Positions 1 to 10,688 are shown, counted from the stretch's first letter. The stretch: DNA of 64,000 nucleotides from Vibrio inusitatus (GCA_024346935.1 AP024878.1:744001-808000), one strand, 5' to 3'. Made by a program: numbers and translations. The notes: generated from the letters alone by a model not told the origin.

Positions 1-386
1 CAGTACCAGTTATCTGTAACGTTGTTGGTGAAGGGGGCTCTGGTGGCGCTCTTGCTATTGGCGTGGGTGACTATGTCAACATGCTTGAATACTCAACCTA
101 CTCGGTTATATCTCCTGAAGGCTGTGCTTCAATTCTATGGCGTGATTCAGACAAAGCACCACAAGCTGCTGAAGCTATGGGCCTAGTGGCTCCTCGCTTG
201 AAAGAGCTAGGTTTGATTGATGAGATCATTTCTGAGCCTCTAGGTGGTGCACATCGTGATCCTGTTCATACTGCTGAAAATGTGAAGAGCACACTGATTG
301 CTCAGCTTAAAGAGCTCGAAGGCAAAAATAATGAAGAGCTTCTAGAGCGTCGTTATGACCGTTTAATGAGTTACGGTTATTGCTAA
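1..386 (+). CDS. accA: Acetyl-CoA carboxylase carboxyltransferase subunit alpha, 5'-truncated by the window edge
   Basis: AccA is the alpha carboxyltransferase subunit of acetyl-CoA carboxylase, which moves the carboxyl group from biotin to acetyl-CoA in the first committed step of fatty-acid synthesis. The open frame runs in from the left edge (codons begin at base 3), so only about the C-terminal 127 residues are visible. They include the glycine-rich [12 protein letters not shown] stretch and the ending typical of the family, with YDRLMSYG just before the stop. A Rho-independent terminator follows. AccA next to tilS is a usual gammaproteobacterial order. The start codon lies outside the window. 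Confidence 0.95.
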   Translation, partial: VPVICNVVGEGGSGGALAIGVGDYVNMLEYSTYSVISPEGCASILWRDSDKAPQAAEAMGLVAPRLKELGLIDEIISEPLGGAHRDPVHTAENVKSTLIAQLKELEGKNNEELLERRYDRLMSYGYC

Positions 387-421
387 TCTAGGCAACTAGA
401 TAACGAATGATTTATTGTTAA

Positions 422-445
422 AGGTGAGCTTGGCTCACCTTTTTT
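422..445 (+). terminator. Rho-independent terminator after accA
   Basis: An 8-bp stem AGGTGAGC/GCTCACCT with a TTG loop is followed by a run of T. It sits 36 bases after the accA stop. Confidence 0.85.
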
Positions 446-455
446 GATTGTGTTT

Positions 456-617
456 ATACCAATTACACTAAGTAAGTGATCAGAAATAGCGTAGGAAAAA
501 TGCTCGAGAACAAGGCAGAATTTTTCGATAAATAGTTATTCTACAATCAAAAATTCTAACGTCGTTATCGAACATTTTAACAAGCTAGAATGACCCGTTA
601 TTTAGTACGATGGGTAT
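456..617. repeat. Palindromic intergenic repeat (Vibrio ERIC/MITE-like, about 160 bp)
   Basis: The ends are imperfect inverted repeats: ATACCAATTACACTAAGTAA on the left, and on the reverse strand from the right ATACCCATCGTACTAAATAA. The interior is also palindromic, with GCAGAATTTTTCGATAAATA answered by a related inverted segment. There is no coding capacity. Non-autonomous palindromic repeats of this size are known in vibrios. The right arm overlaps the upstream extension of the tilS frame, which argues against the ATG at 590 as the tilS start. Confidence 0.75.
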
Positions 618-631
618 TGCTAAGGAATACC

Positions 632-1969
632 GTGAAGTCTGTTATTGAAATCTTTTCAGATGTGACCAATGCTTGTCTTACTGAGGATGCTAGCCGACTG
701 GTGCTGGCGTTGAGTGGCGGCTTAGACTCTAGAGTGATGCTAGAGTGCTTATCTCATTATCAATTGCAGAATCCAACACTCGAAGTTCGTGCGGTACATG
801 TTCATCATGGATTGAGTCACAACGCTGACCATTGGGTGGAACAGTGCCGGTTATGGTGTGAAGAAGCCAACATCTCTTTTTATGTTGAATTTGCCAGTCT
901 AGACGTTAATAGCAAGCAAAGCCTTGAAGCTCAAGCGAGAGAAGCACGCTATGCCTTGTTGTCTAAACACCTCAACAAGAATGACTTACTTCTTACGGCT
1001 CAGCATGTAGATGACCAGTTAGAGACTCTGCTGTTGGCACTTAAACGTGGCAGTGGACCCCGGGGTTTGGCTGCAATGGGGGCGAAATCAGCCTTTGGTG
1101 AAGCTGTATTAGTGCGACCCTTTTTATCGTTGAAGAGAGAGGCGTTAGAAGCTTTTGCCAAGCAACAACAACTTGAATGGGTAGAAGATGAAAGTAACCA
1201 AGATACGCAATTTGATCGAAACTTTCTTCGACACCAAGTCATTCCTGTTCTATCTGCGCGTTGGCCTGAAATACAAGCTGCTGCATTGCGAAGTGCACAA
1301 CTTTGTTTTGAACAAGAGCAGCTATTAGATGAGCTTTTAGAACCGCATTATCAAAGCGCTCTTAATATCGATGATAGCCTGAATGCGGACGTTTTATCCA
1401 AGCTATCCGATGCTATACGCAATCGCCTGTTGCGGCGTTGGTTTGCGCAATATGGCTTACCTATGCCAGGCAAGAAACAACTAGGATTGATTTACCAAGA
1501 GGTAATACAGGCGTCACAAGATGCCAATCCTAAATTAATTATCGGTAAAGTGAGCGTAAGGCGCTTCCAAAAAAGCCTATTTCTTATTGAACAGAGCAAG
1601 GAAGCACCGTATTGGCAATCCGCTATTGTTATAGATACAGCTATAGAGTTGCCTAACGGCTTAGGTCTTGTAGAGATTAGTAGTCATAGTCATAGTCATA
1701 GTCATAGCGGTTTGCTTGTGCGAGCACCGAAGCTAGACGAAAAAGTATGGGTTCAGTTTAATCCAGGAGGTTTAACGGCTCACCCCGAAGAGCGCTCTGG
1801 GAGTCGAAAACTAAAAAAACTGTTTCAGGAGTATCAAATTCCGCCTTGGAAACGATCGCAGACGCCGATTTTGATGTATAACGAAGAGGTAGTTGCGGTC
1901 GGCGATTCATTTGTATGCAGAGGTTATACTGGCTCAAGTCACCGTTTTAATTGGAAGAAACATAATTAA
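632..1969 (+). CDS. tilS: tRNA(Ile)-lysidine synthase
   Basis: TilS adds lysine to C34 of the CAU anticodon of tRNA-Ile2, changing its codon and amino-acid specificity; it is normally essential and cytosolic. The PP-loop ATP-binding motif SGGLDS is at residues 28-33, followed by the HVHHGLS segment and a C-terminal TilS domain, 445 residues in all. I chose the GTG at 632 because AAGGA lies 6 bases upstream and the in-frame ATG at 590 falls inside the palindromic repeat. Residues from about 351 hold an SHSHSHSHS tract encoded by a hexanucleotide repeat. The cytochrome gene follows after 12 bases, so co-transcription is possible. Confidence 0.93.
   Translation: MKSVIEIFSDVTNACLTEDASRLVLALSGGLDSRVMLECLSHYQLQNPTLEVRAVHVHHGLSHNADHWVEQCRLWCEEANISFYVEFASLDVNSKQSLEAQAREARYALLSKHLNKNDLLLTAQHVDDQLETLLLALKRGSGPRGLAAMGAKSAFGEAVLVRPFLSLKREALEAFAKQQQLEWVEDESNQDTQFDRNFLRHQVIPVLSARWPEIQAAALRSAQLCFEQEQLLDELLEPHYQSALNIDDSLNADVLSKLSDAIRNRLLRRWFAQYGLPMPGKKQLGLIYQEVIQASQDANPKLIIGKVSVRRFQKSLFLIEQSKEAPYWQSAIVIDTAIELPNGLGLVEISSHSHSHSHSGLLVRAPKLDEKVWVQFNPGGLTAHPEERSGSRKLKKLFQEYQIPPWKRSQTPILMYNEEVVAVGDSFVCRGYTGSSHRFNWKKHN
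1682..1708 (+). repeat. Hexanucleotide tandem repeat (AGTCAT)n inside tilS
   Basis: Four AGTCAT units plus AGC encode alternating Ser and His. The unit is six bases, so changes in copy number would keep the reading frame. Confidence 0.85.
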
Positions 1970-1981
1970 CAAGGAGTAATT

Positions 1982-2293
1982 ATGAAGAAGACTCTCATTG
2001 TTGCGGCTCTATTAACGTCGTTGGTAGGAGTAACAGCACAGGCAGCTGATGTTGAAGCAGGTAAAGCAAAAGCGAAAATTTGCGCTGCTTGTCATGGTGC
2101 TGACGGCAAGGCTGCTATTGATGGCTATCCTAACTTGAATGGTCAAAATGCTAAATATATCGTGACTTCTCTGAAAGCGTACAAGGCGAAGCAACGCAAT
2201 GGCGGTCTGGCGGCCGTGATGCAGGCGCAAGCGTCGATGCTAAGCGATCAAGATATGGAGAATCTTGCGGCTTATTATTCTTCGATGAAATAA
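1982..2293 (+). CDS. Periplasmic c-type cytochrome (class I, small)
   Basis: This 103-residue protein has a clear signal peptide ([21 protein letters not shown], cleavage near residue 21-22) and one haem-attachment motif CAACH at residues 34-38. A C-terminal methionine, as in ASML, is a likely sixth haem ligand. It belongs to the cytochrome c553/c4-like monohaem group and should carry electrons in the periplasm; the redox partner cannot be told from sequence. An AAGGAG ribosome-binding site lies just upstream, and the gene sits 12 bases after tilS. Confidence 0.9.
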   Translation: MKKTLIVAALLTSLVGVTAQAADVEAGKAKAKICAACHGADGKAAIDGYPNLNGQNAKYIVTSLKAYKAKQRNGGLAAVMQAQASMLSDQDMENLAAYYSSMK

Positions 2294-2401
2294 TAGCAAC
2301 ACTTTTTACTCTCTTAAGCTCAAGAATGCGCAATTCCTATATGGTAATTTGGTGGAAATCGTTGATAATACTTGGACTTGTCATAGGCTTGACCAAATTA
2401 G

Positions 2402-2749
<348 letters not shown>

Positions 2750-2770
2750 TCTCGCTACAAAAGTACTGTA

Positions 2771-2802
2771 AGCCCTCGCCATTGTGCGGGGGCTTTTCTT
2801 TT
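2771..2802 (+). terminator. Rho-independent terminator after glnB
   Basis: The stem AGCCCTCGC/GCGGGGGCT has one wobble position and is followed by a T-rich tract. Confidence 0.8.
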
Positions 2803-2873
2803 CTATGGGGCAGGAAATAGTATAAGGTTATACAATTCAACTACTCATGGGCTCTTAGCTAGGTATCTCCAAC

Positions 2874-3755
2874 ATGACATCACGCTCAACAAGGTGGCTG
2901 CTTGCTCCCGTTATTGCTGTACTCTTTACGACAGCCGTTTTAGCGATTGAATTTCCCATTAGTGTGCCTGATTCCGAACATCTGATTATCGCAGATGGGA
3001 TCACCGATAGTGAGATGGAAAGTGTCTTTCAATGTTCGGTATTTGAGAAAAGTGGTCAAGCTATTGATGATGAAGGGCGCATTGATGTATTGGTTTGGAA
3101 TATCTACAAGCAAAACAAAGAAACTTGGCAACCTGAATTGACCAAGCTACTTAAAGGAAAACAACTTGGGCTTCTACAAGAAGTCAGCTTTACGGATGAA
3201 TTTAAAGACTGGTTATATCAACTGGATTGGGTAGGGCAACAAGTGAAAGCGTTTGAGTCATTTGATGTGAGTGCGGGTGTGTTCAATATTACCCAAGTTT
3301 ACCCCATCCGAGTCTGTGCTCAGTTAGATGCAGAACCTTGGATTCAGATCCCTAAGTCAGCGTTATTTGCTACCTATCCTTTGTCTAATGGGGAAGTGCT
3401 TGCGGTAGGTAACCTGCATGGTATCAACTTTACCATAGGTACTAAGGCGTACTCAAAGCAGCTAAAACTGTTAGCGAGTAAGCTTGAGCAACATAATGGG
3501 CCAGTCATTCTTGGCGGAGACTTTAATACGTGGAGTGATGCAAGGCTTGAACAATTGACAGAGATTGTATCGTCGGCAAATCTTGAAGAAGTACAATTTG
3601 AACCCGATCAACGAACACAATTTATGGGTGGCCATGTATTGGACCATCTTTATTACCGCGGCTTGGAGCTAAAGAAAGCAGAGGCGCCCATCAGTGGCGC
3701 CTCCGATCATAACCCTATGATAGCAAGTTTTTCTATTGTAGAGGTTAAACGCTAA
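2874..3755 (+). CDS. Endonuclease/exonuclease/phosphatase family protein (YafD-like), membrane-anchored or exported
   Basis: The protein has 293 residues with an N-terminal hydrophobic segment (about residues 9-25) that is a signal peptide or anchor. The EEP fold motifs appear in order: VLVWNIYK, LLQEVSF (metal-binding Glu), GNLHGINF, LGGDFNTW (Asp and Asn), VLDHLYYRG and ASDHNPM (catalytic Asp-His). These residues indicate a metal-dependent phosphodiesterase; the substrate is unknown. YafD is found near the mltD-gloB-rnhA-dnaQ block in enterobacteria, which fits this location. The 3' end overlaps the convergent mltD by 11 bases. Confidence 0.85.
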   Translation: MTSRSTRWLLAPVIAVLFTTAVLAIEFPISVPDSEHLIIADGITDSEMESVFQCSVFEKSGQAIDDEGRIDVLVWNIYKQNKETWQPELTKLLKGKQLGLLQEVSFTDEFKDWLYQLDWVGQQVKAFESFDVSAGVFNITQVYPIRVCAQLDAEPWIQIPKSALFATYPLSNGEVLAVGNLHGINFTIGTKAYSKQLKLLASKLEQHNGPVILGGDFNTWSDARLEQLTEIVSSANLEEVQFEPDQRTQFMGGHVLDHLYYRGLELKKAEAPISGASDHNPMIASFSIVEVKR

Positions 3756-5331
3756 CCTTAGTTACATCGACATACAGCTTGAGCTTTTGTCCTGGCTGTA
3801 GGTAGTTAGACTCATTAAGGTTGTTCCATTTAATTACATCGCTAGAGCTCACTTTAAAGCGATTGGCGATAGTGCTAATGCTGTCTCCGCTGCGGACATT
3901 GTAGTAAACGGTGCGCATTACAGCGCCTTGTTGTCCTTGCTTCCATACCACCAATTTTTGGCCAACACGTAGTGTATCTTTAGGTGCCATGCCATTCCAC
4001 TTTGCTAATGATTGCACAGAGACGTTATGGTTTTTAGCTATAGTCCAGAAACTCTCACCAGATTTTACTGTATGAGAGACCTTGTAGTCACCTCTGTTAC
4101 GCGATTGGGTTTGCTTTAGACGGTTATCTGCACTTAGGGCATAAGTACTGTCTGATTGCGTAGACGTTGGAATTAACAAGTAGCGTCCAGCTCTAATATT
4201 AGAGTCTGACATGCCATTGGCATTTTGAATGACTTTTATGGTGGTGTTATGCTTTTGAGCAATAGCGCCTAAGTTGTCACCCGACTGAATTTTGTAGCGA
4301 ACCAGTTTGACACCTTTGCCTCGATTTTCTTCGACCTTGGCTAAGAATTGATCTTTCTGATCAGCAGGGATTAATAGCTTTTGTGGCCCATCTGGAGCGG
4401 TAGCCCATTGATTGTAAGCTGGGTTGTAGCTTTGCAGTTCCTTTACTGGAATATCGGCATATTGCGCAGCGATGCCAAGATCAAGTTGCTCTTTAGGATC
4501 TACTTCGACCAATACTGGCTTGTTGGCAATCGGTGGGATTTTTACACCGTATTTCTCTTGGTTTGCCACAATATCTGCAATTGCCATCAATTTAGGCACA
4601 TAAGCGCTGGTTTCTTTTGGTAATTGAAGTGAGAAAAAGTCAGTTGGCTTGCCATCACGGCGGTTTTTGCGAATAGCACTGCTAACACGACCACTGCCAC
4701 TGTTATATGACGCGATAGCGTGATTCCAGTTGCCATCAAACCTTTCGTTTAGGTAAGTCAGATAGTTTAGAGCTGCATCGGTTGAGGCAACTACGTCACG
4801 ACGACCATCGTACCAATAGTCTTGCTCAAGCCCGTACATTTTTCCTGTCCCTGGAATGAACTGCCATAGACCCGCTGCGCTGCCATGAGAGTATGCAAAG
4901 GCATCGTAAGAGCTTTCTACAACAGGAAGTAGTGCCAGCTCTAGTGGCATGTTTCTCTCTTCAATCTTTTCGATGATCAGATAAAGAAAAGGCTCCGCTC
5001 TTTTAGATACCGTTCTTAAATGGCTAGGGTGCTTGATATACCAATTGCGGTAGTATTCAACCATCTTATCGTCAGCTACAGGCAGCTCTAGTTGCATGCC
5101 AATACGCTTCCAAAGATCATCTTGTTGTTGGGCGGTGAGCTCTGGTGCTTTTTCAGTTTCTTCTACTGGTAACGTTTCTGCTTCAGTAGAGCCTTCAATG
5201 GGCTGTGTCTGTTCAGCTTGACTGTCTTCTGTAGTAGGAGGAAGCTCTGAGACGTCCTTATCCGTGGGCTGCTGTGGAGCCTGACAACCTGCAAGGAGCA
5301 GAGCCAGTATCCAACTATGTTTCAATCTCAT
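3745..5331 (-). CDS. mltD: Membrane-bound lytic murein transglycosylase D with LysM repeats
   Basis: This enzyme cleaves the glycan strands of peptidoglycan to 1,6-anhydromuramyl products. The 528-residue precursor has a lipobox (LLLAGC, Cys16), an acidic and proline-rich linker, a GH23-type domain around residues 110-290 (ESSYDAFAYSHGSAAGLWQF contains the catalytic Glu), and three LysM domains at the C-terminus, starting near YKIQSGDNL, HTVKSGESF and YNVRSGDSI. Three LysM modules is on the high side for the family. gloB lies upstream on the same strand, 53 bases away. Confidence 0.95.
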   Translation of the reverse strand: MRLKHSWILALLLAGCQAPQQPTDKDVSELPPTTEDSQAEQTQPIEGSTEAETLPVEETEKAPELTAQQQDDLWKRIGMQLELPVADDKMVEYYRNWYIKHPSHLRTVSKRAEPFLYLIIEKIEERNMPLELALLPVVESSYDAFAYSHGSAAGLWQFIPGTGKMYGLEQDYWYDGRRDVVASTDAALNYLTYLNERFDGNWNHAIASYNSGSGRVSSAIRKNRRDGKPTDFFSLQLPKETSAYVPKLMAIADIVANQEKYGVKIPPIANKPVLVEVDPKEQLDLGIAAQYADIPVKELQSYNPAYNQWATAPDGPQKLLIPADQKDQFLAKVEENRGKGVKLVRYKIQSGDNLGAIAQKHNTTIKVIQNANGMSDSNIRAGRYLLIPTSTQSDSTYALSADNRLKQTQSRNRGDYKVSHTVKSGESFWTIAKNHNVSVQSLAKWNGMAPKDTLRVGQKLVVWKQGQQGAVMRTVYYNVRSGDSISTIANRFKVSSSDVIKWNNLNESNYLQPGQKLKLYVDVTKVSV

Positions 5332-5384
5332 TAAAAAGCCTTTCCTTTGGTGCTGAATATAAAAACTTGTCCGAGTTTACTTAA

Positions 5385-6143
5385 TTAGAAGCCATCTTTC
5401 CATTTACGCAGGGCGGTAAACACGCCTTGTGGGCTAAGATCTTCTGTACGATGTGACACAGAATTGACAACCTCTGGTATTTCGACCCTCAAAAAAGGGT
5501 TAATCCATTTTTCCTGTTCAATAGTAGTCGGTAATGTTGGTTTTTGGTGAGCTCTGAGCTGATTTACTTTTTCTCTGTAAATTTGTAACTGCGGGTTACC
5601 GGGTTCAATGGCCATTGCAAATGAGAGATTGCTAGAAGTGTATTCATGAGCGCTATACACTTTGGTTTCTACGGGTAGAGCAGCCAGTTTTTGTAGAGAC
5701 TGCCACATTTGAGCCGGAGTTCCCTCAAACACGCGACCGCAACCAGCCGAGAACAATACATCACCACAGAACAGCTTACCGTCACCTAGATAACCTATAT
5801 GCCCTAGAGTGTGCCCAGGCAAGCCTAGAACTAAGAAACGCTCACCAAATAGGTCTAGCTGCTGTCCTGCATCAACCGAATGCGTCAAGCCTGCTACAGC
5901 ATCGTTTTTAGGGCCTACTATCATGGTGTTCGGGAAGGCTCGTTTGAGTTCCGATACCCCGCCAATATGGTCAGCGTGGTGGTGGGTAACTAAGATAGTG
6001 GTAAGTTCTAGTTGGTGCTCTTCTAGGTAAGACAGCACCGGAGTAGCATCACCGGGATCAACAACCGCACATTGACCTTGTTTATTGTGAATAAGCCAGA
6101 TGTAATTATCATTAAATGCGGGTATGCTTTTTACGACTAACAT
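5385..6143 (-). CDS. gloB: Hydroxyacylglutathione hydrolase (glyoxalase II)
   Basis: GloB hydrolyses S-lactoylglutathione to lactate and glutathione, finishing methylglyoxal detoxification. The metallo-beta-lactamase metal motif THHHADH is at residues 53-59, and later ligands ([21 protein letters not shown]) are present. The length of 252 residues from the ATG at 6143 fits the family. An AGGAA ribosome-binding site lies just upstream, while a longer in-frame start would run into the divergent methyltransferase gene. Confidence 0.95.
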   Translation of the reverse strand: MLVVKSIPAFNDNYIWLIHNKQGQCAVVDPGDATPVLSYLEEHQLELTTILVTHHHADHIGGVSELKRAFPNTMIVGPKNDAVAGLTHSVDAGQQLDLFGERFLVLGLPGHTLGHIGYLGDGKLFCGDVLFSAGCGRVFEGTPAQMWQSLQKLAALPVETKVYSAHEYTSSNLSFAMAIEPGNPQLQIYREKVNQLRAHQKPTLPTTIEQEKWINPFLRVEIPEVVNSVSHRTEDLSPQGVFTALRKWKDGF

Positions 6144-6181
6144 TAAGATATTCCTATTGTTTCTGTACGGATGACTGCTGA

Positions 6182-6913
6182 ATGCGACCAGCTCGGATAT
6201 CACGAAAAATAACTCAGCCCCATTCTTGGGACGACTTGCCTAAACATGCTTGGGTGCGTGATGCGATTCAAATGCGTTTGGATGAGTGGTGCCCAAAATT
6301 ATTTGGCTATCATATGCTTAAGCTTGGCGGCCTAAGTTGTGAGATTACTAGCTGCAACTGTAACATCCAGCACCAAATCAACCTAGATATAGAAAATCCA
6401 ATTCACAGTATCGTAGCCGATGCGTATGACTTACCTTTCCTAGAGAAGAGCATAGACGTTGTTCTAATGGCACATCAACTTGATTATTGCTTAGATCCAC
6501 ACCGCTTATTGCGAGAAGTGGATCGGGTGATGATTGATGATGGTTATTTAATTTTAACGGGTTTTAATCCTATTAGCTTATCGGGATTAAATAGCTTGAT
6601 GCCATGGCGAAAGAAAAATTTGCCTTGGAGCGGGCGAATGTTTACGCCATATCGTGTTCAGGATTGGCTTAGTGTATTGAATTATCAAGTGGTGCACATG
6701 GACAGTTATGGATTGATACCATCGAAAAAGCAACGTGCAGTATGGACTTGGATAGAAAATGGGATTGGGGGTTGGAGCACGCTGTTTTGCAGTCAATATT
6801 TTATTGTGGCTCGCAAGAGAACGTATCCGCTTAAACCGATAAAACCTCACTGGAAACTGAAACAAGGTCTTTCTCCAGTGAGGGTGAATTGCCGAGTTAA
6901 GCCGGAAATCTAG
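6182..6913 (+). CDS. SAM-dependent class I methyltransferase, YafS-like
   Basis: This 243-residue protein is transcribed divergently from gloB. The segments [25 protein letters not shown] and [13 protein letters not shown] match strands 4-5 of the UbiE/YafS-type methyltransferase fold. The N-terminal glycine motif ([10 protein letters not shown]) is weaker than usual. The position between gloB and rnhA matches yafS in E. coli. The substrate is not known. The start at 6182 lacks a strong ribosome-binding site, so the exact N-terminus is uncertain. Confidence 0.8.
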   Translation: MRPARISRKITQPHSWDDLPKHAWVRDAIQMRLDEWCPKLFGYHMLKLGGLSCEITSCNCNIQHQINLDIENPIHSIVADAYDLPFLEKSIDVVLMAHQLDYCLDPHRLLREVDRVMIDDGYLILTGFNPISLSGLNSLMPWRKKNLPWSGRMFTPYRVQDWLSVLNYQVVHMDSYGLIPSKKQRAVWTWIENGIGGWSTLFCSQYFIVARKRTYPLKPIKPHWKLKQGLSPVRVNCRVKPEI

Positions 6914-6928
6914 TCAGACTTATATAGT

Positions 6929-7393
6929 TTAAGAAGGCTGATAACCGGTATCTTCATCAGTAGGGGCTTCTGCTGCGAGACGAGCAATTTCGTCACAAAT
7001 TTCATTTTCCCTATGTCCGGCATGGCCCTTTACCCATTTCCACTCTACTTGGTGGCGCTGGTTTTCTTTGTCCAGTGCTTGCCATAGGTCTGCATTTTTA
7101 ACGGGTTTTTTATCAGCCGTTTTCCAACCACGTTTCTTCCAGTTGTGAATCCACTGAGTAATTCCCTGACGTACATATTGGCTGTCTGTTGTAAGAACGA
7201 CCGTACATGGCTCTTTAAGAAGCTTAAGCCCTTCAACGGCTGCCATCATTTCCATACGATTATTAGTCGTCAGTGTGAAACCTTTGGCTATCTGTTTTTC
7301 GTGCTCTTTGTAGCGCATGACGATGCCATAGCCACCTGGACCCGGATTACCTAAGCAAGATCCATCTGTGAAAATCTCAACCTGTTTATTCAT
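6929..7393 (-). CDS. rnhA: Ribonuclease HI
   Basis: RNase HI degrades the RNA strand of RNA-DNA hybrids such as Okazaki primers and R-loops. The protein has 154 residues. The catalytic carboxylates are visible: Asp10 ([10 protein letters not shown]), Glu in NNRMEMMA, Asp in LTTDSQYV and Asp in NEICDEIAR. It diverges from dnaQ across a short promoter region, the standard gammaproteobacterial arrangement. Confidence 0.97.
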   Translation of the reverse strand: MNKQVEIFTDGSCLGNPGPGGYGIVMRYKEHEKQIAKGFTLTTNNRMEMMAAVEGLKLLKEPCTVVLTTDSQYVRQGITQWIHNWKKRGWKTADKKPVKNADLWQALDKENQRHQVEWKWVKGHAGHRENEICDEIARLAAEAPTDEDTGYQPS

Positions 7394-7450
7394 GATTTGA
7401 TATGATTGTCTGTATAGAGGCCTTCCTATTAGTCTGACACAGTTTTAATT

Positions 7451-8173
7451 ATGAATACTAGTAACAATTCGCGCCGCATTGTGGTGCTCGATACAGAAAC
7501 TACAGGTATGAACCGTGAAGGCGGCCCTACCTACCTTGGTCACCGAATTATTGAGATCGGTGCTGTAGAGATAGTGAACCGTAAACTAACGGGGCGTCAC
7601 TTCCATGTCTATATCAAGCCAGATCGTGAGATTCAGCCTGATGCAATTGCAGTCCATGGTATTACCGATGAATTCTTGCGAGACAAGCCAGAGTATAAAG
7701 ATATCCATGAAGAGTTCTTAGCATTTATCGATGGAGCGGAGCTTGTTGCTCACAACGCGCCCTTCGATGTTGGCTTTATGGATAATGAATTTAGCAAGCT
7801 AGACCCTTCTATTGGCAAAACGGAAGACTACTGCAAAATTACTGATTCTTTGGCAATGGCCAAGCGTATGCCAAACATGCCAGCGCGTAAAAACCTAGAC
7901 TCATTGGCTAAGCATTTCACCATCGATATTTCAGCGCGTGTATTGCACGGCGCTTTACTCGATGCTGAGATATTAGCTGATGTGTTCTTGTTTATGACTG
8001 GTGGGCAGACTGCGATACAGTTTGGTGGAGATAGCAGTGGAGAGGGCGGTGGAGCAGGCATTCAACGGGCTGCATCGGGAAGGGCTCCTCTTAAGGTAAT
8101 TAAGGCCAGTGATGATGAGCTTGCAGCTCATGCTGAGAGGTTGACGCTTCTTTCTGGCGAGCCAAGCTGGTAA
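7451..8173 (+). CDS. dnaQ: DNA polymerase III epsilon subunit (3'-5' proofreading exonuclease)
   Basis: This is the editing subunit of the replicative polymerase core. DEDDh exonuclease motifs are visible: VLDTETTGM (Asp and Glu of Exo I), AHNAPFDVGFM (Exo II) and HGALLDAEIL (Exo III with His and Asp). The 240-residue length fits, and the C-terminal tail is the alpha-binding region. A bidirectional terminator separates it from the convergent fadE. Confidence 0.97.
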   Translation: MNTSNNSRRIVVLDTETTGMNREGGPTYLGHRIIEIGAVEIVNRKLTGRHFHVYIKPDREIQPDAIAVHGITDEFLRDKPEYKDIHEEFLAFIDGAELVAHNAPFDVGFMDNEFSKLDPSIGKTEDYCKITDSLAMAKRMPNMPARKNLDSLAKHFTIDISARVLHGALLDAEILADVFLFMTGGQTAIQFGGDSSGEGGGAGIQRAASGRAPLKVIKASDDELAAHAERLTLLSGEPSW

Positions 8174-8192
8174 TAAAATATTAGAACAAAGC

Positions 8193-8230
8193 AGCCCTGC
8201 GATTACATTAATCGCAGGGCTTTTTTTTTT
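8193..8230. terminator. Bidirectional Rho-independent terminator between dnaQ and fadE
   Basis: A 12-bp perfect stem AGCCCTGCGATT/AATCGCAGGGCT is followed by ten T residues on the plus strand. The gene ends are convergent, so it probably serves both directions. Confidence 0.9.
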
Positions 8231-8234
8231 AGCT

Positions 8235-10688
8235 CTAGGCTTCAGTTTCGCTTAAGACCTGCTGTTGCTTTACTGAGTTAGCTGGTAGCTCTTGTGGGTC
8301 AAAGTCGTCGACATTAATACTACGAAGTCGATGCTGTTCTGCTTCCACTAGTATTTCTGCCTCTTCTTTACTGATTACATTGGCTTCGAGTCCTTGCTTA
8401 GCAATAAGGTCTAGTCGGGTGAAAGACCTACGCTGTTCAAGGGCGTTACACACTTTGTCGAAGATAGGTTCAGCCTGCAAGACTACGGTTAGAGCGAGTT
8501 CTAATTGACCTTGAACACAGTACTTCGATGGTTCTAAGTATTGATTGCGTCCAAGTCGGGAACGAGTCGCGCTTGGTGTTTGCAGAATCTTAGCTACCTC
8601 ACTATCCAGCACGTCTGACGGTGCTTTGCGCACACGCCCAATAGGCATGAGCAAGATACGAAGTTTGAGGCCCATCCATTTTACTGGGAAGTTAACTAAA
8701 AAATCGTGCATTGCAGATTCGATCTTGAATAAGCTATCTTGAGCTGTCCAATGCACCAACGCGAGATCCTCTTTAGGACTGCCATCCAATTCAAAGCGCT
8801 TGAGCATAGCAGAGCATAGATAAAGCTGCCCTAGCATGTCGGCTAAGCGTGCAGATAGACGCTCTTTACGTTTTAACGATCCTCCTAAGAAAGCCATAGA
8901 GATATCAGAAAGAAACGCAAGATTAGCACTGTAGCGATTGAGCTGTTGATAATAGCGCTTGGTTTCATCGTTGGTCGGCGCGTCAGACCCATAACCATCG
9001 GTAGTCCCGAAAACTAGACTACGAGTAAGGTTACTCATCGCAAATCCAATATGACTGAATAGGGCTTTATCAAATTGTGCCAATGCATTTGGTGCTTCAG
9101 AGTAGGCCATTTCCATTTCTTTGAGGACATAAGGGTGGCAGCGAATGGCACCTTGGCCATATATCATCAATGAGCGAGTCAGAATGTTTGCGCCTTCAAC
9201 CGTTATTGATATAGGAGCGCCTTGATAAGCACGCCCTAAAAAGTTAGAAGGCCCCATCATTACGCCCTTACCACCGGCAATGTCCATAGCATCAATCGAC
9301 GCCCTTTGACCTAAATGAGTACAGTGATATTTAACAATGGCAGAGATAACGGAAGGCTTAGCACCATTGTCAATAGCGCCCATCGTTAGTAAATTTGCTC
9401 CTTCAAGTAAGTAAGCGCTCCCTGCAATTCGGGCTAGCGGCTCTTCAATACCTTCCATTCGCCCAATAGGCTGTTTAAATTGACGACGAATGCGAGCATA
9501 CGCACCAATAGCGAGAGCATTAGTCTTAATGCCCCCCGTATTAGCTGAAGGTAGAGTAATCGCACGCCCTACAGATAAGCATTCCACTAACATTTTCCAT
9601 CCTTGGCCGACCATATTTTGTCCTCCAATGATGAAATCTAAAGGAACAAACAAGTCTTCGGCTTGAGTTGGGCCATTTTGAAATGGAATGTTTAATGGGA
9701 AATGCCTGCGACCTATCTTGACCCCCTCAAGGTTGGTTGGAATTAATGCGCAGGTGATACCCAGATCTTCCTTGTCACCCAATAGGCCATCTGGATCTCT
9801 CAGTTTGAAGGCTAAACCCAGCACGGTGGCAACGGGTGCTAACGTGATGTAACGCTTATTCCAAGTTAGGCGCATACCCAGTACTTTTTTACCTTGCCAT
9901 ACGTCCTCACATACAACTCCAAAGTCGGGAATGGCTCCGGCGTCGGAGCCTGCTTCGGGACTGGTTAGTGCAAAACATGGAATTTCTTTGCCATTTGCAA
10001 GTCTTGGTAGGTAGTGGTCTTGTTGCGCTTTGGTACCGTACATTTGCAGTAATTCACCGGGTCCAAGAGAGTTAGGCACCCCAACTGTAGAAGCAACTAC
10101 GATGGAAGTACCAGCGAGTCTTTGCAACACTAATGCTTGTGCATAGGCAGAAAATTCGAGACCGCCATATTTCTTCTTGATGATCATGGCAAAGAATTTA
10201 TGGTCCTTTAGGTATTGCCATACCTCGGGAGGCATATCTGCCATCTCATGAGTAATTTGATAATCATTAATCATTGAACAAAGTTCGTTAACCGGGCCAT
10301 CGAGGAAGGCTTTTTCTTCTACAGAAAGCTCAGATTTTGGAATGTCTTTTAAAAACTGCCAGTTTGGCTTGCCTTGAAACAGCTCTGCTTCCCACCACGT
10401 AGTACCGGCATCAAGTGCTTCTTTTTCAGTTTGAGACATGGGCGGCAGCATGCCCTTAAATAAAACTAAAACCTTGTTGGTGACGGTATTCTGACGCCAC
10501 TTATCAAGCATCATAAATGCGGTGCCAGACAGTAAAACAACCCAAGCAATTAAAGAGAAGCCGGATAAAATGGAACATAAAACCAAGGCTGTCGTATTGG
10601 CTATAAAACCCGAAAACAGTGATGTTCGGTGATAAAGGCAGATGCCTGACACCACGAAAAGGGTAAGTAGAGCAATAAGTATTTCCAT
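8235..10688 (-). CDS. fadE: Acyl-CoA dehydrogenase FadE
   Basis: FadE is the flavin enzyme that performs the first step of fatty-acid beta-oxidation. The 817-residue length and two N-terminal hydrophobic segments (about residues 1-65) match FadE rather than the shorter soluble acyl-CoA dehydrogenases. The acyl-CoA dehydrogenase body contains [18 protein letters not shown] and a [18 protein letters not shown] segment, and the C-terminal DUF1974-type region is present. A FadR-like operator lies about 50 bases upstream of the start, consistent with repression when fatty acids are absent. Confidence 0.95.
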   Translation of the reverse strand: MEILIALLTLFVVSGICLYHRTSLFSGFIANTTALVLCSILSGFSLIAWVVLLSGTAFMMLDKWRQNTVTNKVLVLFKGMLPPMSQTEKEALDAGTTWWEAELFQGKPNWQFLKDIPKSELSVEEKAFLDGPVNELCSMINDYQITHEMADMPPEVWQYLKDHKFFAMIIKKKYGGLEFSAYAQALVLQRLAGTSIVVASTVGVPNSLGPGELLQMYGTKAQQDHYLPRLANGKEIPCFALTSPEAGSDAGAIPDFGVVCEDVWQGKKVLGMRLTWNKRYITLAPVATVLGLAFKLRDPDGLLGDKEDLGITCALIPTNLEGVKIGRRHFPLNIPFQNGPTQAEDLFVPLDFIIGGQNMVGQGWKMLVECLSVGRAITLPSANTGGIKTNALAIGAYARIRRQFKQPIGRMEGIEEPLARIAGSAYLLEGANLLTMGAIDNGAKPSVISAIVKYHCTHLGQRASIDAMDIAGGKGVMMGPSNFLGRAYQGAPISITVEGANILTRSLMIYGQGAIRCHPYVLKEMEMAYSEAPNALAQFDKALFSHIGFAMSNLTRSLVFGTTDGYGSDAPTNDETKRYYQQLNRYSANLAFLSDISMAFLGGSLKRKERLSARLADMLGQLYLCSAMLKRFELDGSPKEDLALVHWTAQDSLFKIESAMHDFLVNFPVKWMGLKLRILLMPIGRVRKAPSDVLDSEVAKILQTPSATRSRLGRNQYLEPSKYCVQGQLELALTVVLQAEPIFDKVCNALEQRRSFTRLDLIAKQGLEANVISKEEAEILVEAEQHRLRSINVDDFDPQELPANSVKQQQVLSETEA

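Noticed and set aside
590..631. Longer tilS start at ATG 590
   Set aside because: It lies within the palindromic repeat, lacks a ribosome-binding site, and the GTG at 632 has AAGGA at the right distance and gives a normal family N-terminus.
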